A stretch of 64,000 bases of DNA from Flavobacterium noncentrifugens (GTDB taxonomy: Bacteria > Bacteroidota > Bacteroidia > Flavobacteriales > Flavobacteriaceae). The notes under the pieces were generated by a model. That model saw only the letters and a list, made by a program, of their open reading frames with translations, ran no database searches and had not been told where the DNA came from. The DNA is taken from the NCBI RefSeq assembly GCF_900100375.1, contig NZ_FNEZ01000002.1, positions 124,001 through 188,000 on the forward strand. Reading direction: 5' to 3'. Every line of letters begins with the position of its first letter. Positions within the stretch are counted from its first letter, which is position 1. Made by a program: the position numbers and the translations under genes. Shown here one piece after another: positions 55,148-64,000 of the stretch.

Positions 55148-55765
55148 ATGTCTGGGTTAATTGGTAGAAAAATCGGCATGACAAGCATCTTTGACGAGAA
55201 CGGGAAAAATATTCCTTGTACCGTGATTGAAGCTGGTCCATGCGTTGTTACCCAAGTCAGAACCAAAGGTGTTGACGGGTACGAAGCGTTGCAACTTGGT
55301 TTCGATGACAAAAACGAGAAACACTCCACGCAAGCGGCCGTAGGTCACTTCAAAAAAGCGGGAACTGTTGCTAAGAAAAAAGTCGTTGAATTCCAAGATT
55401 TCGCAACTGAGCAAAAATTAGGAGACATCATTGATGTGTCTGTATTTGCAGAAGGAGAATTTGTAGATGTACAAGGTGTATCTAAAGGTAAAGGTTTCCA
55501 GGGTGTTGTTAAACGTCACGGTTTTGGTGGTGTTGGACAAGCGACTCATGGTCAGCACAACCGTTTAAGAGCACCGGGTTCGGTAGGAGCTTCATCTTAT
55601 CCGTCACGTGTATTCAAAGGAATGCGCATGGCTGGAAGAATGGGTGGAGATAATGTAAAAGTACAAAACCTTAGAGTTTTAAAAGTAGTGGCTGAAAAGA
55701 ACCTGCTTTTGGTAAAAGGATGCGTTCCTGGACACAATAACTCTTATGTAATCATTCAGAAGTAA
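55148..55765 (+). CDS. rplC: 50S ribosomal protein L3
   Basis: L3 of 205 residues, an early 50S assembly protein. [35 protein letters not shown] and [20 protein letters not shown] are present. First gene of the large ribosomal operon in this window. Its stop shares a base with the rplD start (TAATG), so the two are translationally coupled. Confidence 0.98.
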   Translation: MSGLIGRKIGMTSIFDENGKNIPCTVIEAGPCVVTQVRTKGVDGYEALQLGFDDKNEKHSTQAAVGHFKKAGTVAKKKVVEFQDFATEQKLGDIIDVSVFAEGEFVDVQGVSKGKGFQGVVKRHGFGGVGQATHGQHNRLRAPGSVGASSYPSRVFKGMRMAGRMGGDNVKVQNLRVLKVVAEKNLLLVKGCVPGHNNSYVIIQK

Positions 55766-56394
55766 TGGAAGTAAAAGTTTTAAATAGCACCGGAAAAGAA
55801 ACTGGCAGATCGATCACTCTATCTGATTCAGTATTTGGAATCGAGCCAAACAACCACGCGGTTTACTTAGATGTAAAGCAGTATTTGGCCAACCAAAGAC
55901 AAGGTACGCACAAAGCTAAGGAAAGAGCTGAAGTTGCGGGATCTACACGTAAGATCAAAAAACAAAAAGGTACAGGTACAGCCCGTGCCGGTAGTGCAAA
56001 GAACCCTTTGTTTAAAGGTGGAGGTACTGTTTTCGGACCAAGACCAAGAAGCTACTCGTTCAAATTGAACAAAAGCTTGAAACGTTTGGCAAGAAAATCA
56101 GCTTTTTCAATCAAAGCAAAAGAGTCCAATATCATCGTGCTTGAGGATTTTCAATTCGACGCACCAAACACTAAAAACTTCATTAATGTTTTGAAAGCTT
56201 TGGGGTTAGAGAATAAAAAATCATTATTCGTGTTGGGTGATTCAAATAAAAATGTATATTTGTCCTCACGCAATTTAAAAGCTTCTAACGTTGTAAGTAG
56301 CTCAGAATTAAGTACTTACGCCATTCTTAACGCTAATAATTTAGTGCTTTTGGAAGGTTCTTTAGAAGGAATTGAAGAAAATTTAAGCAAATAA
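55765..56394 (+). CDS. rplD: 50S ribosomal protein L4
   Basis: L4 of 209 residues. The extended-loop region KQKGTGTARAGSAKNPLFKG with Gly/Arg-rich FGPRPRSYSF that lines the exit tunnel is intact; the macrolide-site segment KGTGTARAG is normal. L4 is the autorepressor of this operon in Proteobacteria. It starts within the rplC stop. Confidence 0.98.
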   Translation: MEVKVLNSTGKETGRSITLSDSVFGIEPNNHAVYLDVKQYLANQRQGTHKAKERAEVAGSTRKIKKQKGTGTARAGSAKNPLFKGGGTVFGPRPRSYSFKLNKSLKRLARKSAFSIKAKESNIIVLEDFQFDAPNTKNFINVLKALGLENKKSLFVLGDSNKNVYLSSRNLKASNVVSSSELSTYAILNANNLVLLEGSLEGIEENLSK

Positions 56395-56401
56395 TAGGAA
56401 T

Positions 56402-56692
56402 ATGAGCATCATAATTAAACCTATAGTAACTGAAAAAGTAACCAAAGAAAGTGAAGTTTTAAACCGTTTCGGATTCGTGGTTGACAAAAAAGCAAACAAA
56501 GTACAAATTAAGAAAGCTGTTGAAGCTGCTTACGGAGTAACGATTGTTTCTGTCAATACGATGAACGTAAGACCGGACAGAACAACTAAATACACTAAAA
56601 GTGGTTTGATCAGTGGAAAGTCTAACGCTTACAAAAAAGCGATTGTACAAGTACAAGCAGGAGAAACAATAGATTTCTATAATAATATCTAA
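56402..56692 (+). CDS. rplW: 50S ribosomal protein L23
   Basis: L23 of 96 residues, at the tunnel exit where trigger factor and SRP dock. [20 protein letters not shown] and [20 protein letters not shown] are typical. Seven-base gap to rplD. Confidence 0.97.
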   Translation: MSIIIKPIVTEKVTKESEVLNRFGFVVDKKANKVQIKKAVEAAYGVTIVSVNTMNVRPDRTTKYTKSGLISGKSNAYKKAIVQVQAGETIDFYNNI

Positions 56693-56706
56693 ATCAAGGC
56701 AGAAAC

Positions 56707-57531
56707 ATGTCAGTTAGAAAATTAAAACCTATTACCCCGGGTCAGCGATTTAGAGTTGTGAATAGTTTTGACGCTATTACAACTGATAAGCCGGAACGCT
56801 CTTTGATAGCGCCGATAAAAAACTCTGGAGGTAGAAATAGTCAAGGAAAGATGACCATGCGTTATACGGGTGGTGGTCACAAACAAAGGTATCGTATCAT
56901 CGATTTCAAAAGAACTAAAGACGGAATTCCGGCTACAGTGAAATCAATCGAGTATGACCCGAATCGTACAGCGTTCATCGCGCTTCTGTGGTATGCAGAT
57001 GGTGAGAAAACGTATGTAATTGCTCAAAACGGATTGCAGGTTGGTCAGAAATTAGTTTCTGGTGCTGACTCTCAACCAGAAATTGGTAACACTTTACCAT
57101 TGAGTAAAATCCCATTGGGAACCGTAATCTCTTGTATCGAATTGCGTCCAGGACAAGGAGCTGTTATTGCTCGTTCTGCCGGAACATTCGCACAGTTAAT
57201 GGCAAGAGACGGAAAATATGCTACTATCAAAATGCCTTCTGGAGAAACAAGATTGATCTTGTTGACTTGTTCGGCTACTATTGGAGCAGTTTCTAATTCA
57301 GATCACCAATTGATCGTATCTGGTAAAGCAGGTAGAACAAGATGGTTAGGAAGAAGACCTAGAACAAGACCAGTTGCAATGAACCCTGTTGATCACCCGA
57401 TGGGTGGTGGTGAAGGCCGTTCTTCAGGTGGACATCCACGTTCAAGAAAAGGTATTCCGGCAAAAGGTTATAGAACTCGTTCTAAAGTGAACCCGAGCAA
57501 CAAGTATATTGTAGAACGTAGAAAGAAATAA
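56707..57531 (+). CDS. rplB: 50S ribosomal protein L2
   Basis: L2 of 274 residues, near the peptidyl-transferase centre. [37 protein letters not shown] and the C-terminal [19 protein letters not shown] with the conserved His are present. Normal length. Confidence 0.98.
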   Translation: MSVRKLKPITPGQRFRVVNSFDAITTDKPERSLIAPIKNSGGRNSQGKMTMRYTGGGHKQRYRIIDFKRTKDGIPATVKSIEYDPNRTAFIALLWYADGEKTYVIAQNGLQVGQKLVSGADSQPEIGNTLPLSKIPLGTVISCIELRPGQGAVIARSAGTFAQLMARDGKYATIKMPSGETRLILLTCSATIGAVSNSDHQLIVSGKAGRTRWLGRRPRTRPVAMNPVDHPMGGGEGRSSGGHPRSRKGIPAKGYRTRSKVNPSNKYIVERRKK

Positions 57532-57541
57532 TTAGATAGAC

Positions 57542-57820
57542 ATGGCACGTTCATTAAAAAAAGGACCTTTTGTTCACTATAAATTAGATAAAAAAGTTCA
57601 GGAAAATATCGAGAAAGGTAATAAAGGAGTAGTAAAGACTTGGTCTCGCGCTTCTATGATTACTCCGGATTTTGTTGGACAAACTATCGCAGTTCACAAT
57701 GGTCGTCAGTTTGTACCGGTTTACGTAACAGAAAACATGGTAGGTCACAAATTAGGAGAATTTTCACCAACAAGATCTTTTAGAGGTCACGCTGGAGCAA
57801 AAAATAAAGGTAAAAAATAA
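57542..57820 (+). CDS. rpsS: 30S ribosomal protein S19
   Basis: S19 of 92 residues. [20 protein letters not shown] and [20 protein letters not shown] are diagnostic. It joins S13 in the 30S head and follows rplB by 10 bases. Confidence 0.98.
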   Translation: MARSLKKGPFVHYKLDKKVQENIEKGNKGVVKTWSRASMITPDFVGQTIAVHNGRQFVPVYVTENMVGHKLGEFSPTRSFRGHAGAKNKGKK

Positions 57821-57826
57821 GAAGCA

Positions 57827-58237
57827 ATGGGAGTTCGTAAAAGAGAAAGAGCAGAAGGCATCAAAGAAGCTAACAAGCAGATTGCTTTCGCAAAGTTGAA
57901 TAACTGCCCTACTTCACCTAGAAAAATGCGTTTAGTAGCAGACTTGGTAAGAGGTCAGAAAGTGGAAAGAGCTTTGAATATTTTAAGATTCAGCTCAAAA
58001 GAAGCTTCAAGAAAATTAGAGAAATTGGTATTGTCTGCAATCAACAATTGGGAGCAGAAAAATGCCGATGGAAATGTTTCTGAAGCAGGCTTATTTGTTA
58101 AAGAGATCAGAGTAGACGGCGGAATGATGTTGAAAAGACTTCGTCCGGCTCCACAAGGTCGCGCACACAGAATCAGAAAACGTTCTAACCACGTAACAAT
58201 CGTGCTTGGAGATAACAATAACACACAAAGCAATTAA
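57827..58237 (+). CDS. rplV: 50S ribosomal protein L22
   Basis: L22 of 136 residues, longer than the E. coli protein (110) because of N- and C-terminal tails. [20 protein letters not shown] and the beta-hairpin [20 protein letters not shown] that reaches the exit tunnel are intact. The last residues (GDNNNTQSN) are a polar extension. Confidence 0.97.
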   Translation: MGVRKRERAEGIKEANKQIAFAKLNNCPTSPRKMRLVADLVRGQKVERALNILRFSSKEASRKLEKLVLSAINNWEQKNADGNVSEAGLFVKEIRVDGGMMLKRLRPAPQGRAHRIRKRSNHVTIVLGDNNNTQSN

Positions 58238-58242
58238 TTAAG

Positions 58243-59025
58243 ATGGGACAAAAGACAAATCCAATTGGAAACAGACTTGGGATCATCAGAGGTTGGGATT
58301 CTAACTGGTATGGTGGAAATGATTACGGTGACAAAATCGCCGAAGATTATAAAATCAGAAAGTACATCCACGCCCGTTTATCAAAAGCTAGTGTATCGAA
58401 AGTAATTATCGAGAGAACTTTAAAACTTGTAACCGTTACTATCACTACTGCAAGACCTGGTATCATTATCGGAAAAGGCGGACAAGAGGTAGACAAGTTG
58501 AAAGAAGAACTTAAGAAAGTTACCGACAAAGAGGTTCAAATCAACATCTTTGAAATCAAAAGACCTGAGCTTGATGCTTATCTAGTTGCGACTAGCATTG
58601 CACGTCAGATCGAAAGCCGTATTTCTTACAGAAGAGCAATCAAAATGGCTATTGCTGCCTCGATGCGTATGAACGCAGAAGGTATCAAAGTTTTGATCTC
58701 TGGTCGTTTGAATGGTGCTGAGATGGCGCGTTCAGAAGGTTTCAAAGAAGGACGTATTCCTCTATCAACTTTCAGAGCCGATATTGATTACGCACTTGCT
58801 GAAGCTCACACTACTTACGGTAGAATGGGTATCAAAGTGTGGATCATGAAAGGTGAAGTTTACGGAAAGAGAGATCTTTCTCCACTTGTAGGAATGGATA
58901 AAAAACAATCCGGAACTGGCGGTGGTGGTAAAGGTGGCGATGCTCCAAGAGGAGACCGCAAACCTTTCAACAAAGACAGAAAACCTGGTGGAGATCGCCC
59001 TGGTGGAGACCGTAAAAGAAAGTAA
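58243..59025 (+). CDS. rpsC: 30S ribosomal protein S3 with Gly/Lys/Arg-rich tail
   Basis: S3 of 260 residues. [22 protein letters not shown]-domain [20 protein letters not shown] and [20 protein letters not shown] are present. The last 40 residues ([20 protein letters not shown] and more) are a basic, glycine-rich, unstructured tail not found in E. coli. It contacts mRNA at the entry channel. Confidence 0.97.
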   Translation: MGQKTNPIGNRLGIIRGWDSNWYGGNDYGDKIAEDYKIRKYIHARLSKASVSKVIIERTLKLVTVTITTARPGIIIGKGGQEVDKLKEELKKVTDKEVQINIFEIKRPELDAYLVATSIARQIESRISYRRAIKMAIAASMRMNAEGIKVLISGRLNGAEMARSEGFKEGRIPLSTFRADIDYALAEAHTTYGRMGIKVWIMKGEVYGKRDLSPLVGMDKKQSGTGGGGKGGDAPRGDRKPFNKDRKPGGDRPGGDRKRK

Positions 59026-59045
59026 ACTTTTTAAAGTAAAGAAAA

Positions 59046-59471
59046 ATGTTACAACCTAAAAGAACAAAATACCGAAAAGTACAAAAAGGTAAGATGAAAG
59101 GGAACTCTCAAAGAGGGCATGAACTTTCTAACGGAATGTTCGGAATCAAATCTGTACACGAAGATGGTATGTTTTTGACGTCTCGTCAAATTGAAGCTGC
59201 ACGTATTGCTGCAACACGTTTCATGAAAAGAGAGGGTCAATTATGGATCAAAATTTTCCCAGACAAGCCTATCACCAAAAAACCTCTTGAGGTACGTATG
59301 GGTAAAGGTAAAGGAGCCGTTGAATATTGGGCTGCTGTTGTTAAACCAGGGAGAATTATGTTTGAAGTTGGAGGAGTTCCTTTGTCAGTTGCAAAAGAGG
59401 CCTTGCGTCTTGCAGCCCAAAAACTTCCGGTGAAAACTAAATTCGTCGTTGCTAGAGATTTCGAAGCATAA
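59046..59471 (+). CDS. rplP: 50S ribosomal protein L16
   Basis: L16 of 141 residues, organiser of the A-site tRNA contacts. [20 protein letters not shown] and [20 protein letters not shown], which includes the basic loop, are typical. Confidence 0.98.
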   Translation: MLQPKRTKYRKVQKGKMKGNSQRGHELSNGMFGIKSVHEDGMFLTSRQIEAARIAATRFMKREGQLWIKIFPDKPITKKPLEVRMGKGKGAVEYWAAVVKPGRIMFEVGGVPLSVAKEALRLAAQKLPVKTKFVVARDFEA

Positions 59472-59483
59472 TTTATATTTATT

Positions 59484-59675
59484 ATGAAACAATCAGAAAT
59501 AAAAGATCTTTCTGTAGCAGAGTTGCAGGAAAAACTGAGCCAGACTCAGAAAACGTACAATGACCTGAAAATGGCTCATTCCCTTTCTCCAATCGAGAAT
59601 CCATTACAGATCAGAACTGTAAGGAGAGCCGTAGCGAGAATCGCAACAGAGATCAGCAAAAGAGAATTACAATAA
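59484..59675 (+). CDS. rpmC: 50S ribosomal protein L29
   Basis: L29 of 63 residues. [20 protein letters not shown] and [20 protein letters not shown] are diagnostic of this two-helix protein at the exit site. The TAA stop overlaps an ATG in frame with rpsQ. Confidence 0.96.
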   Translation: MKQSEIKDLSVAELQEKLSQTQKTYNDLKMAHSLSPIENPLQIRTVRRAVARIATEISKRELQ

Positions 59676-59689
59676 TGGATTCTGCTAAA

Positions 59690-59950
59690 ATGGAAGATAA
59701 AAGAAATTTAAGAAAAGAAAGAATAGGTGTAGTAACCTCTAACAAAATGGACAAGTCTATTGTTGTGGCGCAGGTAACTAGAGTAAAACACCCGTTATAC
59801 GGTAAGTTCGTGTTGAAAACTAAAAAGTATCACGCACACGACGAAACAAACGACTGCAACATCGGTGACACCGTACGTATCTCTGAGACACGTCCCTTGT
59901 CAAAAACCAAATGTTGGAGATTAGTTGAAATCATTGAAAGAGCTAAGTAA
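59690..59950 (+). CDS. rpsQ: 30S ribosomal protein S17
   Basis: S17 of 86 residues from the ATG at 59690 ([20 protein letters not shown]), which fits family length and start sequence. An ATG at 59675, overlapping the rpmC stop, would add MDSAK; either start may be used, and the overlap could aid coupling. The OB-fold sequence [20 protein letters not shown] is intact. Confidence 0.95.
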   Translation: MEDKRNLRKERIGVVTSNKMDKSIVVAQVTRVKHPLYGKFVLKTKKYHAHDETNDCNIGDTVRISETRPLSKTKCWRLVEIIERAK

Positions 59951-59952
59951 TT

Positions 59953-60321
59953 ATGGTACAACAGGAATCAAGATTAAAAGTAGCAGACAACACGGGAGCA
60001 AAAGAAGTTTTGACTATTCGTGTGCTTGGAGGAACGAAACGTCGTTATGCCTCTGTTGGAGATAAAATTGTAGTTTCAATCAAAGATGCAGCACCTAACG
60101 GAAGCGTTAAAAAAGGAGCTGTTTCAACTGCAGTTGTTGTACGTACCAAAAAAGAAGTGAGAAGAGCCGATGGTTCTTACATCCGTTTCGACGACAATGC
60201 CTGTGTTCTTTTGAACGCGGCTGGCGAAATGAGAGGAACACGTGTTTTTGGTCCGGTTGCAAGAGAACTTCGTGAAAAACAATTCATGAAAATTGTATCA
60301 TTAGCACCAGAAGTGCTTTAA
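59953..60321 (+). CDS. rplN: 50S ribosomal protein L14
   Basis: L14 of 122 residues, the standard length. [40 protein letters not shown] and [20 protein letters not shown] are characteristic. It sits at the subunit interface and binds the silencing factor RsfS in other bacteria. Two bases after rpsQ. Confidence 0.98.
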   Translation: MVQQESRLKVADNTGAKEVLTIRVLGGTKRRYASVGDKIVVSIKDAAPNGSVKKGAVSTAVVVRTKKEVRRADGSYIRFDDNACVLLNAAGEMRGTRVFGPVARELREKQFMKIVSLAPEVL

Positions 60322-60332
60322 TTATTTGCAAG

Positions 60333-60647
60333 ATGATAAAGCTAAAAATAAAATCAGGTGACGTAGTAAGAGTGATCGCAGGCGACCATAAAGGTGCTGA
60401 AGGTAAAGTTTTACGCGTATACAAAGAGAAAAACAAAGCGGTCGTTGAAGGCGTAAACATGGTATCGAAACATACGAAACCAAGTGCTAAAAGCCCACAA
60501 GGCGGAATCGTTAAGAAAGAAGCTCCTATTCACATTTCAAACATCTCGTTGATTGACCCTAAGTCAAAAGAAACAACAAGAGTTGGTGTGAAAACGGAAG
60601 GAGATAAGAAAGTAAGATTTTCAAAAAAATCTAATCAAGTACTATAG
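60333..60647 (+). CDS. rplX: 50S ribosomal protein L24
   Basis: L24 of 104 residues with the KOW motif [20 protein letters not shown] near the N-terminus and [20 protein letters not shown] in the middle. Assembly initiator of the 50S subunit. Its stop TAG abuts the rplE start region. Confidence 0.97.
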   Translation: MIKLKIKSGDVVRVIAGDHKGAEGKVLRVYKEKNKAVVEGVNMVSKHTKPSAKSPQGGIVKKEAPIHISNISLIDPKSKETTRVGVKTEGDKKVRFSKKSNQVL

Positions 60648-60649
60648 TG

Positions 60650-61201
60650 ATGGCATATACACCTAGACTAAAAGAAGAATATAAGGGCAGAGTCGTTTCT
60701 GCACTTAAAGAAGAATTCGGTTACAAAAACGTAATGCAGGTTCCAAAATTGGAGAAAATCGTTTTGAGTAAAGGAGTTGGTGCAGCAGTATCAGATAAGA
60801 AATTAATTGATTATGCTGTAGATGAGTTGACAAAGATCACTGGTCAAAAAGCAATTTCTACAATCTCTAAGAAAGACGTTGCGTCGTTCAAATTGAGAAA
60901 GGGAATGCCGATTGGTGCTAAAGTAACATTGCGTGGCGAAAGAATGTACGAATTCTTAGACCGTTTGATTACTTCAGCTTTGCCACGTGTTAGAGATTTC
61001 TCTGGAATCAAAGCTACAGGTTTTGACGGAAGAGGAAACTACAACCTTGGTGTTTTGGAACAAATCATTTTCCCTGAAATTGATATTGACAAAGTGAACA
61101 AAATCTCCGGAATGGACATCACTTTTGTTACGACTGCAAAAACAGATCAGGAAGCGAAGTCATTATTAACTGAATTGGGTTTACCTTTTAAAAAGAACTA
61201 A
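60650..61201 (+). CDS. rplE: 50S ribosomal protein L5
   Basis: L5 of 183 residues, which carries 5S rRNA. The start is the ATG at 60650 ([20 protein letters not shown]); a GTG at 60647 overlapping the rplX stop is in frame but unnecessary. [20 protein letters not shown] and [20 protein letters not shown] are diagnostic. Confidence 0.97.
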   Translation: MAYTPRLKEEYKGRVVSALKEEFGYKNVMQVPKLEKIVLSKGVGAAVSDKKLIDYAVDELTKITGQKAISTISKKDVASFKLRKGMPIGAKVTLRGERMYEFLDRLITSALPRVRDFSGIKATGFDGRGNYNLGVLEQIIFPEIDIDKVNKISGMDITFVTTAKTDQEAKSLLTELGLPFKKN

Positions 61202-61204
61202 GAC

Positions 61205-61474
61205 ATGGCTAAAGAATCAATGAAAGCCCGTGAGGTGAAAAGAGAAAAAACGGTAGCAAAATATGCTGAGAAAAGAAAAGCTTTGTTAGAAGCTGGAGAT
61301 TTCGTAGGTTTGCAAAAATTACCGAAAAACGCTTCTCCGGTTCGTATGCACAATCGTTGCAAATTAACAGGCAGACCAAGAGGTTACATGCGTCAGTTTG
61401 GTATTTCACGTGTTACATTCCGTGAGATGGCAAACAACGGTTTGATCCCAGGTGTGAAGAAAGCCAGCTGGTAA
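61205..61474 (+). CDS. rpsN: 30S ribosomal protein S14 (zinc-free type)
   Basis: S14 of 89 residues. The C-terminal [20 protein letters not shown] and [18 protein letters not shown] are typical. Only one Cys is present and the CxxC pairs are missing, so this is the zinc-independent form, which does not depend on zinc supply. It is followed by an unusual 147-base break in the operon. Confidence 0.97.
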   Translation: MAKESMKAREVKREKTVAKYAEKRKALLEAGDFVGLQKLPKNASPVRMHNRCKLTGRPRGYMRQFGISRVTFREMANNGLIPGVKKASW

Positions 61475-61570
61475 AAAAGTTTAAATTTGATATTTTAATT
61501 GTAAGAAATTACTTCTTATATGAATAAATCTCAAACTTTAACAAATTAAATTGTATAAATTGGTTACAGG

Positions 61571-61597
61571 TTCGGCATAAAATTACTTTATGCCGAA
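61571..61597 (+). promoter_or_regulatory. Perfect hairpin in the rpsH leader inside the spc operon
   Basis: TTCGGCATAAA (61571-61581) pairs with TTTATGCCGAA (61587-61597), 11 perfect base pairs around a five-base loop; GG before and CC after extend it with a bulge. No T-run follows, so it is not an ordinary terminator. It ends 24 bases before the rpsH ATG and lies in the only long gap of the operon, so it is a candidate control or processing element. Confidence 0.6.
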
Positions 61598-61621
61598 AAC
61601 CGTTTCCGCAAATCCATAATT

Positions 61622-62020
61622 ATGTATACAGATCCAATCGCGGATTATTTAACAAGGGTTAGAAATGCAGTGGCTGCCAACCATAAAGTGGTTGAAATTC
61701 CTGCTTCTAACATGAAGAAAGAAATCACCAAGATTTTATTCGACCAAGGGTACATCCTGAGTTACAAATTTGAGGACAATGCTGTGCAGGGTTCTATCAA
61801 AATCGCTTTGAAGTATGACAAAGATACTAAAGAGCCTGTAATCAAAGATATCCAAAGAATTAGTAAACCAGGTCTACGTAAGTATTCAGGTTCTTCGACA
61901 ATTCCACGTATCCTTAACGGATTGGGAATTGCAATTGTTTCCACTTCAAAAGGTTTGATGACAGGAAAACAAGCCAAACAACTTAACGTTGGTGGTGAAG
62001 TAATTTGTTACGTATACTAA
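61622..62020 (+). CDS. rpsH: 30S ribosomal protein S8
   Basis: S8 of 132 residues. [20 protein letters not shown] and the C-terminal [20 protein letters not shown] with GGEVICYVY are diagnostic. In E. coli S8 represses this operon by binding its own message near rplE; here the gene is preceded by a 147-base leader with a perfect hairpin. Confidence 0.98.
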   Translation: MYTDPIADYLTRVRNAVAANHKVVEIPASNMKKEITKILFDQGYILSYKFEDNAVQGSIKIALKYDKDTKEPVIKDIQRISKPGLRKYSGSSTIPRILNGLGIAIVSTSKGLMTGKQAKQLNVGGEVICYVY

Positions 62021-62034
62021 TAAACTATTAAGAG

Positions 62035-62577
62035 ATGTCAAGAATAGGAAAAAATCCCGTAACAATACTTGAAGGCGTAACTGTTTCAGTTGCCGACAAT
62101 TTGATTACAGTAAAAGGAAAATTAGGTCAGCTTACTCAGGAATATTCTGATGTAACTGTGACGGTTGATGGAAATCAGGTTCAGGTGGAAAGATCTTCGG
62201 ATCATAAAGACCAAAGAGCAAAACACGGTTTATACAGGTCTTTGATCAACAACATGATCGTAGGGGTGTCAACAGGTTTTACTAAAGAACTTGAATTGGT
62301 TGGAGTAGGTTACAGAGCTTCAAACCAAGGTCAGAAATTAGATTTGGCTCTTGGGTTTTCTCACAATATTGTTTTAGAAGTGGCTCCGGAAGTAGTTCTG
62401 GAAACGATTTCTGAAAAAGGTAAGAATCCAATCGTGAAATTAACATCATTTGACAAACAACTTTTAGGAGCTGTTGCTGCGAAAATCAGAGGTTTCCGCA
62501 GACCAGAACCATACAAAGGAAAAGGTGTTAAATTCGTAGGAGAAGTATTAAGAAGAAAAGCCGGTAAATCCGCTTAA
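62035..62577 (+). CDS. rplF: 50S ribosomal protein L6
   Basis: L6 of 180 residues. [40 protein letters not shown] and [20 protein letters not shown] are standard. It lies near the GTPase-associated centre. Confidence 0.98.
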   Translation: MSRIGKNPVTILEGVTVSVADNLITVKGKLGQLTQEYSDVTVTVDGNQVQVERSSDHKDQRAKHGLYRSLINNMIVGVSTGFTKELELVGVGYRASNQGQKLDLALGFSHNIVLEVAPEVVLETISEKGKNPIVKLTSFDKQLLGAVAAKIRGFRRPEPYKGKGVKFVGEVLRRKAGKSA

Positions 62578-62591
62578 AAAATAGTAAGATT

Positions 62592-62942
62592 ATGTCATTA
62601 ACAAAATCTGAGAGAAGACAGAGAATTAAATTCAGAATCAGAAAGATCGTTAGCGGAACTGCTGCTAAACCAAGACTTTCTGTTTTTAGAAGTAATAAAG
62701 AGATCTACGCACAACTAATTGATGATGTGAATGGAGTAACTTTATTAGCTGCATCTTCGAGAGAAAAAGAAGTAAGTAAAGGTACTAATGTAGAAACAGC
62801 AACTGCAGTTGGAAAACTGATCGCTGAAAAAGCATTAAAAGCCGGTTTGGAAGCAGTAACCTTCGACAGAGGCGGTTACTTATACCACGGCCGTATTCAA
62901 TCATTAGCAGAAGGCGCGAGAGCGGCTGGGCTTAAATTCTAA
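62592..62942 (+). CDS. rplR: 50S ribosomal protein L18
   Basis: L18 of 116 residues, a 5S rRNA binder. [20 protein letters not shown] and [20 protein letters not shown] are typical. Fifteen bases follow rplF. Confidence 0.97.
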   Translation: MSLTKSERRQRIKFRIRKIVSGTAAKPRLSVFRSNKEIYAQLIDDVNGVTLLAASSREKEVSKGTNVETATAVGKLIAEKALKAGLEAVTFDRGGYLYHGRIQSLAEGARAAGLKF

Positions 62943-62946
62943 TAAT

Positions 62947-63474
62947 ATGTCTAATAGTAAATACAAAAACGTAGAGTTGGTAAAGCCTAGTGGTCTTGAA
63001 TTAAAAGACCGTCTGGTAAGTGTCAATCGTGTTACTAAAGTTACAAAAGGTGGTAGAGCTTTCGGTTTTTCTGCAATTGTAGTCGTAGGTGATGAAAATG
63101 GAGTAGTGGGTCACGGTTTAGGGAAATCTAAAGACGTTTCTGAAGCAATCGCAAAAGCGGTGGAAGATGCCAAGAAAAATCTTGTAAAGATTCCTTTGAG
63201 CGGACAATCTGTTCCTCACGAACAAAAAGGAAAATTTGGTGGTGCACGTGTATTCTTAATTCCTGCGTCTCATGGTACAGGAGTTATCGCTGGTGGAGCT
63301 GTTCGTTCGGTTCTTGAATCAGTAGGAATTCACGACGTATTGTCAAAATCACAAGGATCGTCTAACCCTCACAACGTGGTAAAAGCAACTTTCGATGCTT
63401 TGCTGCAAATGAGAAGCGCTTATACTGTTGCAAAACAAAGAGGTGTTTCTTTAGAGAAAGTTTTTAAAGGTTAA
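62947..63474 (+). CDS. rpsE: 30S ribosomal protein S5
   Basis: S5 of 175 residues. The dsRNA-binding-like domain has [20 protein letters not shown], where spectinomycin-resistance changes occur in other species; no loss is visible there. [20 protein letters not shown] and [20 protein letters not shown] follow. Normal length. Confidence 0.98.
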   Translation: MSNSKYKNVELVKPSGLELKDRLVSVNRVTKVTKGGRAFGFSAIVVVGDENGVVGHGLGKSKDVSEAIAKAVEDAKKNLVKIPLSGQSVPHEQKGKFGGARVFLIPASHGTGVIAGGAVRSVLESVGIHDVLSKSQGSSNPHNVVKATFDALLQMRSAYTVAKQRGVSLEKVFKG

Positions 63475-63486
63475 TAACAGGAAATT

Positions 63487-63669
63487 ATGGCTAAATTATT
63501 AGTAAAACAAGTAAGAAGCAAAATCAACTGTCCGCTTACACAAAAAAGAGGACTTGAAGCTTTAGGTCTCCGTAAAATGGGACAAGTTGTCGAGCATGAG
63601 TCAAATCCTGCTATCCTTGGGATGATAAACAAAGTTAAACACTTGGTTTCTGTAGAAGAAGCTAAATAA
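63487..63669 (+). CDS. rpmD: 50S ribosomal protein L30
   Basis: L30 of 60 residues. [20 protein letters not shown] and [20 protein letters not shown] match the family. Complete and short, between rpsE and rplO as in most spc operons. Confidence 0.96.
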   Translation: MAKLLVKQVRSKINCPLTQKRGLEALGLRKMGQVVEHESNPAILGMINKVKHLVSVEEAK

Positions 63670-63681
63670 CAAATACAAGTG

Positions 63682-64000
63682 ATGAATTTAAGTAACTTAC
63701 AACCTGCTGAAGGTTCTACGCACAATCAGAATAAAAGATTAGGCCGTGGTGAAGGTTCCGGTAAAGGTGGTACTTCTGCAAGAGGACACAAAGGAGCGAA
63801 ATCGCGTTCTGGTTATTCTAAAAAGATTGGTTTTGAAGGTGGGCAAATGCCGCTTCAAAGACGTGTGCCTAAGTTTGGTTTCACGAACATCAACCGTAAA
63901 GATTATGAAGGTGTTAACCTTGATACGCTTCAGTTGTTGGTGGATAACGGAATTGTAACGGATGCTGTCGATATGACAACTTACGTAGCAAACCGTTTGG
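63682..64000 (+). CDS. rplO: 50S ribosomal protein L15, C-terminus cut by right window edge
   Basis: The first 106 residues of L15 are present: [20 protein letters not shown], the glycine-rich [20 protein letters not shown] and [15 protein letters not shown]. The frame is open to the last base, so about 45 residues lie outside the window. secY is expected next by the usual order. Confidence 0.95.
   Translation, partial: MNLSNLQPAEGSTHNQNKRLGRGEGSGKGGTSARGHKGAKSRSGYSKKIGFEGGQMPLQRRVPKFGFTNINRKDYEGVNLDTLQLLVDNGIVTDAVDMTTYVANRL

Overview
The window looks like chromosomal DNA of a Flavobacterium-like member of the Bacteroidota. Supporting signs are C-terminal type IX secretion (T9SS) sorting domains on secreted proteins, a SusC/SusD pair, lipoproteins with short lipoboxes, an S46 dipeptidyl-peptidase, promoters of the TTTG-N17-23-TAnnTTTG type, AT-rich leaders with few Shine-Dalgarno sites, and rpsJ attached to the str operon. 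The species cannot be named from the sequence alone.

Layout. (1) 1-15,885 looks like accessory DNA. A gene cut by the left edge is followed by an RHS module on the + strand: a T9SS-sorted repeat protein, an RHS/YD partner, a DUF6443/RHS-core protein with a variable peptidase-like tail, and a small lipoprotein that may be its immunity protein. Next, on the minus strand, come a helix-turn-helix protein, a lipocalin-like lipoprotein, a Rep-like protein, an excisionase-like protein, an unknown protein and a tyrosine recombinase. Just beyond the recombinase lies a tRNA 3' end without its 5' half, followed by a terminator. This is the usual footprint of an element inserted in a tRNA gene. No second copy of the tRNA end was found, so the element may extend past the left edge.

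(2) 15,918-23,248, minus strand: a lipoprotein, a heme oxygenase-bacteriophytochrome operon with a third helical gene, and a TonB receptor paired with a sorbosone-dehydrogenase-like lipoprotein.

(3) 23,400-51,184: core and envelope genes. These are hpt, adk, a CNNM/CorC-type membrane protein, obgE, an S46 peptidase, a 2141-residue T9SS adhesin, a TPR protein, mpl, a DUF1287 protein, radC, a yjjG-type HAD phosphatase, a conserved secreted protein, rarA, a rhomboid protease, rlmB, SusD/SusC and an Omp85-type protein. Four copies of a dispersed intergenic repeat lie here.

(4) 51,340-64,000, + strand: rpsL-rpsG-fusA-rpsJ, a terminator, a new promoter with a structured leader, then rplC through rplO (cut by the right edge). 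The S10/spc order is otherwise standard, with one 147-base break before rpsH that holds a perfect hairpin.

The most unusual content is the RHS protein with its clan-CD-like cysteine-peptidase tail and adjacent lipoprotein, located in a probable tRNA-associated island.
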